Part shown: piece after piece, positions 1 to 5,047 of the stretch
Position numbering within the stretch: position 1 is the stretch's first letter
How the letters are laid out: the number at the start of each line of letters is the position of its first letter
Source of the DNA: Acidimicrobiia bacterium
GTDB lineage: Bacteria > Actinomycetota > Acidimicrobiia > IMCC26256 > PALSA-555
NCBI GenBank assembly: GCA_022865365.1
Contig: JALHSW010000546.1
Coordinates: 1-5,047, forward strand
Length of the DNA: 5,047 nt
Direction of reading: 5' to 3'
Made by a program: the position numbers and the translations under genes
The notes under the pieces: generated by a model
The model's database searches: none
Told to the model about the DNA's origin: nothing
Seen by the model: the letters and a program-made list of their open reading frames with translations, nothing else

Positions 1-623
1 CCTCTGCCGGTTCGGGCGCCACGATCTACACCACCGACTTCTCGGACCCTGCCGCCACCTCGGCCGAGTGGGGGTTCCCCGACGGCGCGACCACCGTGAC
101 CGGCGACGGCTACGGCCTCGCCACCACGGCCGGTGCCTTGACCATCTCACTCGACGGCGCCCCAAACCTCTCGGTGAGTCCCGCAGCCGGGAGCCTCCCG
201 GACGACCAGGTCGTAGAGGCAACGATCGCCAAGGCCACCGGCCACTCGTCCGTGCTGGCGGGGGTGGTCTGTCGCGGGAGCCTCGACGACGACCTGGGCT
301 ATGCCTTCCTCGTCGCGACCGACGGGTTCTACACCATCGGCGCCTACGCCGGTCCCGGGGCGAAGCGCCTCGTCAACGCGAAGGGCACGAAGCGTACCGA
401 CGCGGTCGACCCGGCCGGGCCGAACACGGTCCGGGGTGAGTGCAGGAGCGTCGGCAAGAAGAAGATTCGCCTCACCCTCTTCGTCAACGACAAGAAGGTG
501 GCCTCCGCGGTCGACCGCACGTCGCCTTCGAAGATCGGGCCTGACGCGTACCTGCTCACCGAGGTCGCCAAGGGCAAGCCCGCGACGGCCACCTTCTCCT
601 CGTTCGCCATCTCCGCCGGTTGA
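1..623 (+). CDS. Exported protein with C-terminal concanavalin A-like domain, 5' truncated by window edge
   Basis: The frame is open from the left edge (first complete codon at position 3) to the TGA at 621-623, giving 206 visible residues; the start lies outside. After a short Ser/Ala/Gly-rich stretch, the domain opens with an F-S-D-P motif and a W-G-F-P segment. It then follows the pattern of the ConA-like/3-keto-disaccharide hydrolase-type beta-sandwich found at the C-terminus of many actinobacterial lipoproteins and receptor kinases. Landmarks are GVVCRG, a YAFLVATDGFYTIG strand pair, an N-T-V-R-G-E-C strand and a LFVNDKKV strand. The two cysteines (visible residues 90 and 147) sit where this group usually has a conserved, probably disulfide-bonded pair. 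Such domains usually bind glycans or act as accessory modules; no catalytic residues are evident. I infer surface export, but the signal peptide is not in view. The missing N-terminus could carry another domain, such as a kinase, so the whole protein is unnamed. The zinc-ribbon gene follows after 15 nt. Confidence 0.8.
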   Translation, partial: SAGSGATIYTTDFSDPAATSAEWGFPDGATTVTGDGYGLATTAGALTISLDGAPNLSVSPAAGSLPDDQVVEATIAKATGHSSVLAGVVCRGSLDDDLGYAFLVATDGFYTIGAYAGPGAKRLVNAKGTKRTDAVDPAGPNTVRGECRSVGKKKIRLTLFVNDKKVASAVDRTSPSKIGPDAYLLTEVAKGKPATATFSSFAISAG

Positions 624-632
624 CGCGAGACT

Positions 633-646
633 TGGGCCATGGCCCA
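633..646. repeat. 14-bp perfect palindrome centred on a start codon
   Basis: TGGGCCATGGCCCA is a perfect inverted repeat whose centre is the ATG (639-641) of the 53-codon gene. Allowing one U-G wobble, it extends by two more pairs to 631-648. In RNA it could form a stem of seven pairs with a CAUG loop holding the start codon; in DNA it could be an operator. Either role is inference, and a 14-bp palindrome somewhere in 5 kb of GC-rich DNA is not improbable by chance. Confidence 0.5.
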
Positions 647-800
647 GGAGCAGTCCCAGCGCAGTGGAGAGCCCGCCCTTGGTGAGTGCGCGGTCTGCGG
701 CAAGGTCGTGACGGCAGATGACCCCGGGACGCTGCGGTTCGTCGCGGCGACGGGAACGATGTCGCACGTCCACACCCGCTGCGAGAAGCCAGGCAGGTGA
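639..800 (+). CDS. Small putative zinc-ribbon protein (53 aa)
   Basis: ATG 639 to TGA 798-800 encodes 53 residues. The ligand pattern is C17-x2-C20, then 22 residues, then H43-x-H45-x2-C48, typical of a single treble-clef or zinc-ribbon knuckle in which CxxC pairs with a His/Cys from a second hairpin. The core begins ECAVCGKVV and ends MSHVHTRC. No signal peptide or membrane segment is visible, so it should be cytoplasmic. Of 53 sense codons, 45 end in G or C, matching the neighbours. Its stop overlaps the GTG of the next gene in a GTGA (797-800), a hallmark of translational coupling, and it fills what would otherwise be a 173-nt gap between two genes on the same strand. No clear Shine-Dalgarno precedes it. 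I do not recognise a named family. It may be a metal-binding or nucleic-acid-binding regulator of the downstream gene, but that is speculation. Confidence 0.7.
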   Translation: MAQEQSQRSGEPALGECAVCGKVVTADDPGTLRFVAATGTMSHVHTRCEKPGR

Positions 801-1633
801 ACGATCCGAGTGAGCATCAGCGCCGCGGCGTGTCGCGACGGGTCGGCGTCGGGATCGTCGTGGGCGTGGTGCTGCTCGTCGGTGCCGGGATCGGGGTCTT
901 TGCGTACCTCTGGCAACGCGACGACGCGCGGCCGGTCTCCGTACGCGAAGCCGAGCAGCGCCTCGACGGCAAGGCGGGCGGCGGAGGCGCCTTCGTGCCC
1001 GCCGAAGGCGTGTACGAATACACCGGGTCGGGCAGCGAGGCGCTCTCGACACCGCCGAAGTCCCAGGCGGAAGGGCCCGAGATGCCCGCGACCGTGATCC
1101 ACCACGCCCACGGCTGCTGGACGTTCCGCATCGACTACAGCACCAACCACTGGCAGGACTGGCGCTACTGCGCGCGTGGCGGGCGGCTCGTCGAGGAAGG
1201 CGGCCGTACCTTCCAGCGCTGGGATTTCGTCGTGAGCACGATCGAGAACACGTCGACGTTCGTCTGCGAGCCGCCGATCGTGGTGCTGCGGTCCGACATG
1301 GTGCCCGGCGAGACCTGGCCCCAGTCGTGCGCGGGTACGAACACCAACGTGGGTGGTACGACCGTCTCCTCGGGTGAGATCCGGTTCGTGGGTGTGGAGC
1401 CCCTCGACGTCGGCAGCACCACCGTCGACGCCTTCCACTTCGTGCAGCCGCGCACGATCAGCGGCGCCCAGCACGGCGAGGAGAACTCCGAGCTGTGGTT
1501 CGCCCCGAACGGGCTCCCACTGCGGAACCAGCGCCACATCGTCATCGACAGCGACTCGCCGATCGGCACGATCACCTACACCGAGGACGGCTCCTTCACC
1601 CTCACGTCGCTCGAGCCGACGACGAAGCGCTAG
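797..1633 (+). CDS. Signal-anchored extracytoplasmic protein with four cysteines, unknown function
   Basis: GTG 797 to TAG 1631-1633 encodes 278 residues. A positively charged N-terminus (RR at 9-10 and 14-15) is followed by one hydrophobic helix at about residues 16-38, rich in Gly and Val, with no lipobox cysteine. This indicates an uncleaved anchor with the remainder outside the membrane. A Gly-rich linker (60-64) leads to a beta-rich domain with many Thr, Trp and aromatic residues, starting at GVYEY (71-75). Cysteines 107, 125, 157 and 178 are all in this domain and could form two disulfides. Repeating strand patterns and a late ELWFAPNGLPLR segment recall LolA/LppX-like or other lipid-interacting beta folds, but I cannot assign a family. 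The start is chosen because it overlaps the zinc-ribbon stop (GTGA) and keeps basic residues before the helix. No strong Shine-Dalgarno is seen, so translation probably depends on coupling to the upstream gene. A transport, envelope-assembly or sensor role is possible. Confidence 0.85.
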   Translation: MNDPSEHQRRGVSRRVGVGIVVGVVLLVGAGIGVFAYLWQRDDARPVSVREAEQRLDGKAGGGGAFVPAEGVYEYTGSGSEALSTPPKSQAEGPEMPATVIHHAHGCWTFRIDYSTNHWQDWRYCARGGRLVEEGGRTFQRWDFVVSTIENTSTFVCEPPIVVLRSDMVPGETWPQSCAGTNTNVGGTTVSSGEIRFVGVEPLDVGSTTVDAFHFVQPRTISGAQHGEENSELWFAPNGLPLRNQRHIVIDSDSPIGTITYTEDGSFTLTSLEPTTKR

Positions 1634-1649
1634 CGCCGGCCCGAGGTGG

Positions 1650-1655
1650 CATGAT
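1650..1655 (+). promoter_or_regulatory. Candidate extended -10 box for a leaderless amidase transcript
   Basis: The hexamer CATGAT matches the -10 consensus at four of six positions, including the key A2 and final T. It is preceded by TGG, giving an extended -10 (TG one base upstream). The A of the amidase ATG (1662) lies 7 nt after the last base of the box, where transcription would begin. Leaderless mRNAs are common in actinobacteria. No convincing -35 is seen. An alternative reading is that GAGGTGG (1643-1649) acts as a Shine-Dalgarno, though its 12-nt gap to the start is long. Confidence 0.4.
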
Positions 1656-1661
1656 CGCCCT

Positions 1662-3194
1662 ATGGCCGATACCCCCTGGCAGGGTGACGCGTGCTCGCTG
1701 GTCGAGGCGTTCCGCGCCGGGGAACGCTCACCCGTCGAGGAGCTCGACGCCACGCTTGCGGCCATCGACGCGAGCGACCTGAACGCCTTCTCCTACCTCG
1801 ACGTCGAGCGCGCCCGCGCGACGGCCGGGGCGGCCGACGTCTCGAAGCCCTTCGGTGGTGTGCCCACCGGCATCAAGGAGCTCGAGCCCGTGCGGGGCTG
1901 GCCGAACACCGAGGCGTCGCTGGTGTTCCGCGACCGCATCGGCTCCTACACCACCACCAACGTCGAACGGCTCCTCGAGCGCGGCGGCGCGGTCCCGGTC
2001 GGCCAGACCACCGCGAGCGAGTTCGGTGGCCTCAACGTGAGCGTCACCAAGCTCAACGGCGTGACGCACAACCCGTGGCGCCACGGCCGCACGGTCGGGG
2101 GATCCTCGGCCGGTTCCGCAGCCTCGGTGGCCGGCGGGCTCGTGAGCCTGGCCACCGGCGGCGACGGCGGCGGCTCGATCCGCATCCCGGCTGCGTACAC
2201 CGGCCTGGTCGGCATGAAGGGCACGTTCGGCCGCATCCCGCGCAGCCCCAACGCGTACGTGCGGCCCAACACCGTCGTCCTCGGCAACCTCGCCCGGTCG
2301 GTGCGCGACGCCGCCCGCTACTACGACGTGTGCAGCGGCTACGACGCGGCCGACCCGACGAGCCTGCCCAAGCATCCGGGGTTCGAGGCCGGGCTCGGCA
2401 CCCACGACCTCACCGGCAAGCGGGTCGCGATCGTGCCATCACTCGGCGGCGTGCCCCTCGACCCCGGCGTCGAGGAGCACCTGCGCGCCGAGGCCGCCGA
2501 GCTGATCGCGGCCACCGGCATGGTGGAAGTCGAACTCCAGATCGACCTGCCCAACATGGCGGCCCAGTGGATGATGGGAAACCTCGCCACCGCGCTCGCG
2601 GATCTCGGCGACAAGTGGCCGGCGTGCGCGTCCGACATGACCCCGGAGATCGCGCTGGGGCTGTACATGTCGCAGTCGCTCTACAACCTGCGCACCGCGG
2701 CAGTGGCGGAGTCACTACGGGTGCAGGCCAACGAGGTCATGGCCGCCGCGTTCGGAAAGGTCGACTTCGTGATCTCCTCGACCAACCCCGGCCCCGCCTT
2801 CGCCGCGGAGGCGGAGCAGAGCAGCCGCGAGGAGAGCTTCATCGACTGGGCCAAGTCGAGCACCGCGGCGTTCTACGCGTTCCGCGGCTTCCTCTTCGGG
2901 ACCCGCCTCGCGAGCGTCGTCGCGCCCAAGCTCCCGAGCTTCCTGCTCGACCATGCCGGGCGCCGGTTCCCCGAGCTGGTGAACATGGGTGGGCTCACCA
3001 TCGTCTCCAACATCTACGGCAACCCGGCGATCTCGATCCCGGCCGGCACCCTCGACGGCCTCCCCGTCGGGATGCAGGTGCTGACCCGCCACCACGCCGA
3101 CGACCTTCTCTTCGACGTCGCCCTCGCGGTCGAACGTGAGCGTCCGTGGCCGCTGGTCGCCCCCGGAGTCGGGACCACGCCCGCGACCGTCTGA
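1662..3194 (+). CDS. Amidase-signature family hydrolase (510 aa)
   Basis: This cytoplasmic serine hydrolase cleaves an amide C-N bond to release ammonia or an amine. The full amidase-signature triad is present: Lys72 in GVPTGIKEL, cis-Ser148 in GGSSAGS and nucleophile Ser172 in GDGGGSIRIP. The 24-residue gap between the two serines equals that of FAAH (Ser217/Ser241). The region after the nucleophile (AAYTGLVGMKGTFGRIP) and the C-terminal YGNPAISIPAG...GLPVGMQV block are typical of the family, and 510 residues is normal length. ATG 1662 is preferred because family homology begins just after it and the preceding gene ends at 1633; the frame is open further upstream, but only as an overlap with that gene. 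Two deviations are visible: Lys72 is followed by Glu rather than the usual Asp, and the Gly-rich loop is GGSSAGS instead of GGSSGGS. It is unlikely to be GatA, since no gatB/gatC is adjacent and the VKDN motif is absent. The substrate is unknown. An oxidoreductase follows after 27 nt, suggesting co-transcription. Confidence 0.93.
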   Translation: MADTPWQGDACSLVEAFRAGERSPVEELDATLAAIDASDLNAFSYLDVERARATAGAADVSKPFGGVPTGIKELEPVRGWPNTEASLVFRDRIGSYTTTNVERLLERGGAVPVGQTTASEFGGLNVSVTKLNGVTHNPWRHGRTVGGSSAGSAASVAGGLVSLATGGDGGGSIRIPAAYTGLVGMKGTFGRIPRSPNAYVRPNTVVLGNLARSVRDAARYYDVCSGYDAADPTSLPKHPGFEAGLGTHDLTGKRVAIVPSLGGVPLDPGVEEHLRAEAAELIAATGMVEVELQIDLPNMAAQWMMGNLATALADLGDKWPACASDMTPEIALGLYMSQSLYNLRTAAVAESLRVQANEVMAAAFGKVDFVISSTNPGPAFAAEAEQSSREESFIDWAKSSTAAFYAFRGFLFGTRLASVVAPKLPSFLLDHAGRRFPELVNMGGLTIVSNIYGNPAISIPAGTLDGLPVGMQVLTRHHADDLLFDVALAVERERPWPLVAPGVGTTPATV

Positions 3195-3209
3195 CGTCCC
3201 GCTGGCGGC

Positions 3210-3215
3210 AGGAGG
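3210..3215 (+). promoter_or_regulatory. Shine-Dalgarno for the LLM oxidoreductase
   Basis: AGGAGG, a full match to the anti-SD, lies 6 nt before ATG 3222. The in-frame ATGs at 3231 and 3237 would be 15 and 21 nt away, so this site selects 3222. It is the only strong ribosome-binding site seen ahead of any start in the window. Confidence 0.8.
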
Positions 3216-3221
3216 TTCGTC

Positions 3222-4205
3222 ATGGTCGCGATGAGCATGAGCTTCGATCTGCGGCACCCGTCGCAGTTCCCGACGTCGGGAGCCGAGCTCTACCGCGCCG
3301 CGCTCGACATGTGCGCGTGGGCCGACGAGCGGGGGTTCACCACCATCGGCCTCGGCGAGCACCACCAGTCCCCCGACGGGTACATCCCGGCACCCCTGCT
3401 GTTCGCGAGTGCGGTCGGCGCGCGCACCCGGCAGACCCGCGTCCGCTGCTCGGTCCTGCTCGCCGTGCTCTATGACCCGATCCGCCTCGCCGAGGAGATC
3501 GCGGTGGCCGACCTCTGCCTCGGCGGACGCCTCGACGTCGGGCTCGGCGTCGGCTACGTCGAACACGACTTCGAGGCCTTCGGGAAGGACTTCTCGACGC
3601 GCGGGGACGCGCTCGACGAGCTGATCCCGCTGCTGCGCCGCGCGTGGACCGGCGAGCCGTTCGAGTACCGGGGGACGACGGTGCAGGTCACTCCCCGGCC
3701 GGTGCAGGACCCGATGCCCATCTCCGTCGGCGGCGCTTCTCGGCGCGGCGTTGAACGCGCGGTGAACCTCGCCGACGGCTACTTCCCGCCGGGCATGCCC
3801 GCGGGGTGGACGCGCTATCGCGCGCTGGCGATCGAGGCGGGTCGGCCCGACCCCGGCGACTATCCACCGAGCGGCCCGATCTTCCTGTGGGTCACCACCG
3901 ATCCCAAGGAAGAGGTTTGGGAGCACCTCGCGCCCCACATCCGCCACCAGATCGACTCCTATGCCGCCTGGACCACGAGCGCGTACGGCGAGGCGCAGGG
4001 TCCGTTCGCGGCGGCACGCGACATCGAGAGCCTCCGCCAGGGCGGGGCGTATGAGGTGCTCACCCCCGACGAGGCCGTCGCGCTCGTCGAGCACCTCGGC
4101 CCCGACGGCCGACTGTCGCTCAACCCGCTGCTCGCCGGTATCGACCCGGCCGCTGCGTGGCAGATGCTCGGGCTGTTCGAGCGCGAGGTGCTGGGGGCGT
4201 TGTAG
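3222..4205 (+). CDS. LLM-class flavin-dependent oxidoreductase (327 aa)
   Basis: This is a luciferase-like monooxygenase-fold (TIM-barrel) cytoplasmic enzyme expected to use FMN or coenzyme F420. Family landmarks in order are a GFTTIGLGEHH segment (38-48, the EHH after strand 2), RCSVLLAVLYDPIRLAEEIAV (75-95), the hallmark GGRLDVGLGVGY (101-112) and PISVGGAS (166-173) followed by RAVNLADGYFP (179-189). Length is within the usual range of about 280-400 residues. The start is fixed by AGGAGG six bases upstream. It lies 27 nt behind the amidase on the same strand, so the two are probably co-transcribed and may act on one substrate, for example oxidising the acid or amine released by hydrolysis; that link is inference. 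The family includes monooxygenases, desulfurases and F420-dependent dehydrogenases or reductases, and nothing here settles the cofactor or reaction. It ends 31 nt from the stop of the convergent phospholipase gene. Confidence 0.92.
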   Translation: MVAMSMSFDLRHPSQFPTSGAELYRAALDMCAWADERGFTTIGLGEHHQSPDGYIPAPLLFASAVGARTRQTRVRCSVLLAVLYDPIRLAEEIAVADLCLGGRLDVGLGVGYVEHDFEAFGKDFSTRGDALDELIPLLRRAWTGEPFEYRGTTVQVTPRPVQDPMPISVGGASRRGVERAVNLADGYFPPGMPAGWTRYRALAIEAGRPDPGDYPPSGPIFLWVTTDPKEEVWEHLAPHIRHQIDSYAAWTTSAYGEAQGPFAAARDIESLRQGGAYEVLTPDEAVALVEHLGPDGRLSLNPLLAGIDPAAAWQMLGLFEREVLGAL

Positions 4206-4236
4206 CCGCGCGGCCACAACCGGCTCCACGCGGCAG
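4206..4236. other. 31-nt convergent intergenic gap
   Basis: This gap separates the stop codons of two genes that converge. Nearby lie a 10-bp perfect palindrome GCCGCGCGGC (4205-4214) and a 6-bp inverted repeat CAGGGG/CCCCTG (4238-4243 and 4252-4257, 8-nt loop), the latter inside the last codons of the phospholipase. Neither has a T-tract on either strand, so I do not call an intrinsic terminator. Termination may be Rho-dependent or the transcripts may overlap. Confidence 0.35.
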
Positions 4237-5047
4237 TCAGGGGTGTCGGAGCCCCTGTGCGTTCTCGACGTCGCGGTCGCGGCACCACTTCGGCGCAGTG
4301 ACCGGGTTGCAGCGGGCGATCGCGGTGCCGGGCAGGTCGACGACGTAGGCGCCGATCGTCGGGTCCGAAACCGGGTAGTCGGTCGCGACGACATTCGCGC
4401 CGCTCGCGAATGCGATGGTGGCACGGGTGAGGTCGCCGGCGCGTGCCTCGACGGCGTCGGAGTCGGAGCGCGTCTTCACGAGGAAGTTCCGACCCACGAT
4501 GCGGGGACACGCGTTGGGGAGCGGAACGTCGCGCTTGACGATCGCAGCCGACGGTTCCGCGACACTCGACGGGACGAACATCGCCCGGCCCTCGAGCGAC
4601 GGGGTGCCGGCGAGGTACACGTCGCGCTCGGCTCCCGAGGCACCCAGCACGACGATGACGCCACCGCGCGTTGCTTTGAGCGTCGGCCAGCCGTCCCGGA
4701 GGATCGCGTCGCGAAGTGTCAGCCGCTTCCCGCGCACCTCGTCGGGGGTGATGAGCGTGCGACCGAAGACGTGGCTGACCAAGGCATCGAGACGCTCGAA
4801 CCCGCCGATGTCCCAGTTGGCAAGCCCCCGCCCGGCTGCCTCGTTGTTGAGCACGGCCTGGAGGTCGGGATTCGTGTTGACCGGCAGCGCCTTGGGCTCG
4901 ATGAAGAGGATCAGCGGCACGTGTCCGGGATTCGCCTTCGACCACGTGCTGATCGTGCGCAGGCAGTCCTCGAGCGTCGGGCACGTCGAGCCCTCGTCGA
5001 CGATCAGCGAGTGAAGGACCGGGAACGTCGGACCGTTGAAGGAGTCG
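4237..5047 (-). CDS. Ca2+-dependent phosphoinositide phospholipase C-like protein, N-terminus outside window
   Basis: The minus-strand frame is open from the right edge (first full codon 5046-5044) to the TGA at 4239-4237, giving 269 visible residues. It matches the Ca2+-dependent PI-PLC family typified by the Streptomyces antibioticus enzyme, a TIM-barrel phosphodiesterase cleaving phosphatidylinositol-type lipids. Landmarks are a PVLHSLIVDEGSTC segment near the visible start, CLRTISTWSKANPGH then LILFIEPK, VFGRTLITPDEVRGK, DGWPTLK, GTPSLEGRAMFV, the highly typical KTRSDSDAVEARAGD, ASGANVVATDYP, and an RCNPV...WC ending. The His in the first segment may be an active-site residue; the first catalytic His would be upstream, outside the window. 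Cysteine pairs near both ends (STC...DC and RC...WC) suggest disulfides in a secreted protein, but the signal peptide cannot be seen. A GTG at 4920 is in frame but lies inside the conserved region, so it is not the start. The natural substrate could be host or environmental phosphoinositides or the cell's own inositol lipids. Confidence 0.87.
   Translation of the reverse strand, partial: DSFNGPTFPVLHSLIVDEGSTCPTLEDCLRTISTWSKANPGHVPLILFIEPKALPVNTNPDLQAVLNNEAAGRGLANWDIGGFERLDALVSHVFGRTLITPDEVRGKRLTLRDAILRDGWPTLKATRGGVIVVLGASGAERDVYLAGTPSLEGRAMFVPSSVAEPSAAIVKRDVPLPNACPRIVGRNFLVKTRSDSDAVEARAGDLTRATIAFASGANVVATDYPVSDPTIGAYVVDLPGTAIARCNPVTAPKWCRDRDVENAQGLRHP

Noticed and set aside
96..623. GTG 96 as the real start of the first gene
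   Set aside because: The frame continues to the left edge and the ConA-like domain clearly begins before it, at the F-S-D-P motif around residue 13 of the visible part.
147..1052. 301-residue minus-strand open frame
   Set aside because: It overlaps three plus-strand genes with better codon bias and recognisable features; the translation is Arg-rich with no domain.
1243..1265. Palindrome ACGTCGACGT as a possible operator
   Set aside because: It is only 10 bp, lies inside coding sequence and is made of common Thr-Ser-Thr codons; it is expected by chance in GC-rich DNA.
1353..1661. N-terminal extension of the amidase to 613 residues
   Set aside because: The extension overlaps the end of the anchored-protein gene, is Ser/Arg/Thr-rich shadow sequence, and lies before the point where amidase similarity begins.
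344..1765. 473-residue minus-strand open frame
   Set aside because: It is codon-aligned antisense to the anchored-protein gene and crosses three genes. In GC-rich DNA the sense codons TTA, CTA and TCA are rare, so this antisense frame stays open by default. The translation is Arg/Ala/Gly-rich with no motif.
1651..1782. ATG 1651 as the start of a small or alternative gene
   Set aside because: It is in a different frame from the amidase, yields an Arg/Pro/Ser-rich shadow peptide and has no usable ribosome-binding site; the bases fit a -10 box better.
1691..3139. 482-residue plus-strand frame inside the amidase
   Set aside because: It is a +1-type shadow with an extreme Arg content and no motif, while the amidase frame carries the complete catalytic triad.
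2715..4424. 569-residue minus-strand open frame
   Set aside because: It is codon-aligned antisense to the amidase and the LLM oxidoreductase, both of which have clear family motifs on the plus strand. Its product is low-complexity and Arg-rich.
3959..4984. 341-residue minus-strand frame across the convergent junction
   Set aside because: It runs opposite the LLM gene and out of frame with the phospholipase, whose conserved blocks are in another minus-strand frame.
1..5047. tRNA, rRNA, CRISPR array, insertion sequence or defence/mobile system
   Set aside because: No cloverleaf, regularly spaced repeats, transposase or integrase motifs, or terminal inverted repeats were seen, and base composition is uniform across the window.

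Overview
The window is very GC-rich, gene-dense bacterial DNA with strongly G/C-ending codons. The protein types fit a high-GC actinobacterium, plausibly of the Acidimicrobiia: a small zinc-ribbon protein, single-pass exported proteins, an LLM-type flavin oxidoreductase, an amidase-signature hydrolase and a Ca2+-dependent PI-PLC-like enzyme. That placement is inferred from gene content and composition, not from a phylogenetic marker. I see no RNA gene, mobile element, CRISPR array or origin.

Layout: five genes run rightward with gaps of at most 28 nt, and one gene at the right edge runs leftward toward them. (1) At positions 1-623 is the 3' part of a probably exported protein ending in a concanavalin A-like beta-sandwich domain. 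(2) At 639-800 is a 53-residue putative zinc-ribbon protein. Its start codon lies at the centre of a perfect 14-bp palindrome, and its stop overlaps the next start in a GTGA. (3) At 797-1633 is a signal-anchored extracytoplasmic protein with four cysteines and no family I recognise. (4) At 1662-3194 is an amidase-signature enzyme with an intact Lys-cisSer-Ser triad, possibly read from its own leaderless promoter. (5) At 3222-4205 is an LLM-class oxidoreductase with a textbook Shine-Dalgarno. (6) At 4237-5047, on the minus strand, is most of a Ca2+-dependent phosphoinositide phospholipase C-like protein whose N-terminus lies outside the window.

The first three genes look like a cell-envelope group: two exported proteins flanking a tiny metal-binding one, the last two translationally coupled. 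The amidase and oxidoreductase look like a small catabolic or detoxification pair, with hydrolysis of an amide and flavin-dependent oxidation. Their substrate cannot be read from the sequence. The phospholipase converges on the oxidoreductase with only 31 nt between stop codons, and no canonical intrinsic terminator is visible there.

No stretch over 300 bases lacks a gene. The most interesting points are the overlooked 53-codon gene with its start-centred palindrome, the candidate leaderless promoter before the amidase, and the unassigned four-cysteine ectodomain. I found nothing that convincingly amounts to a new defence or mobile system.
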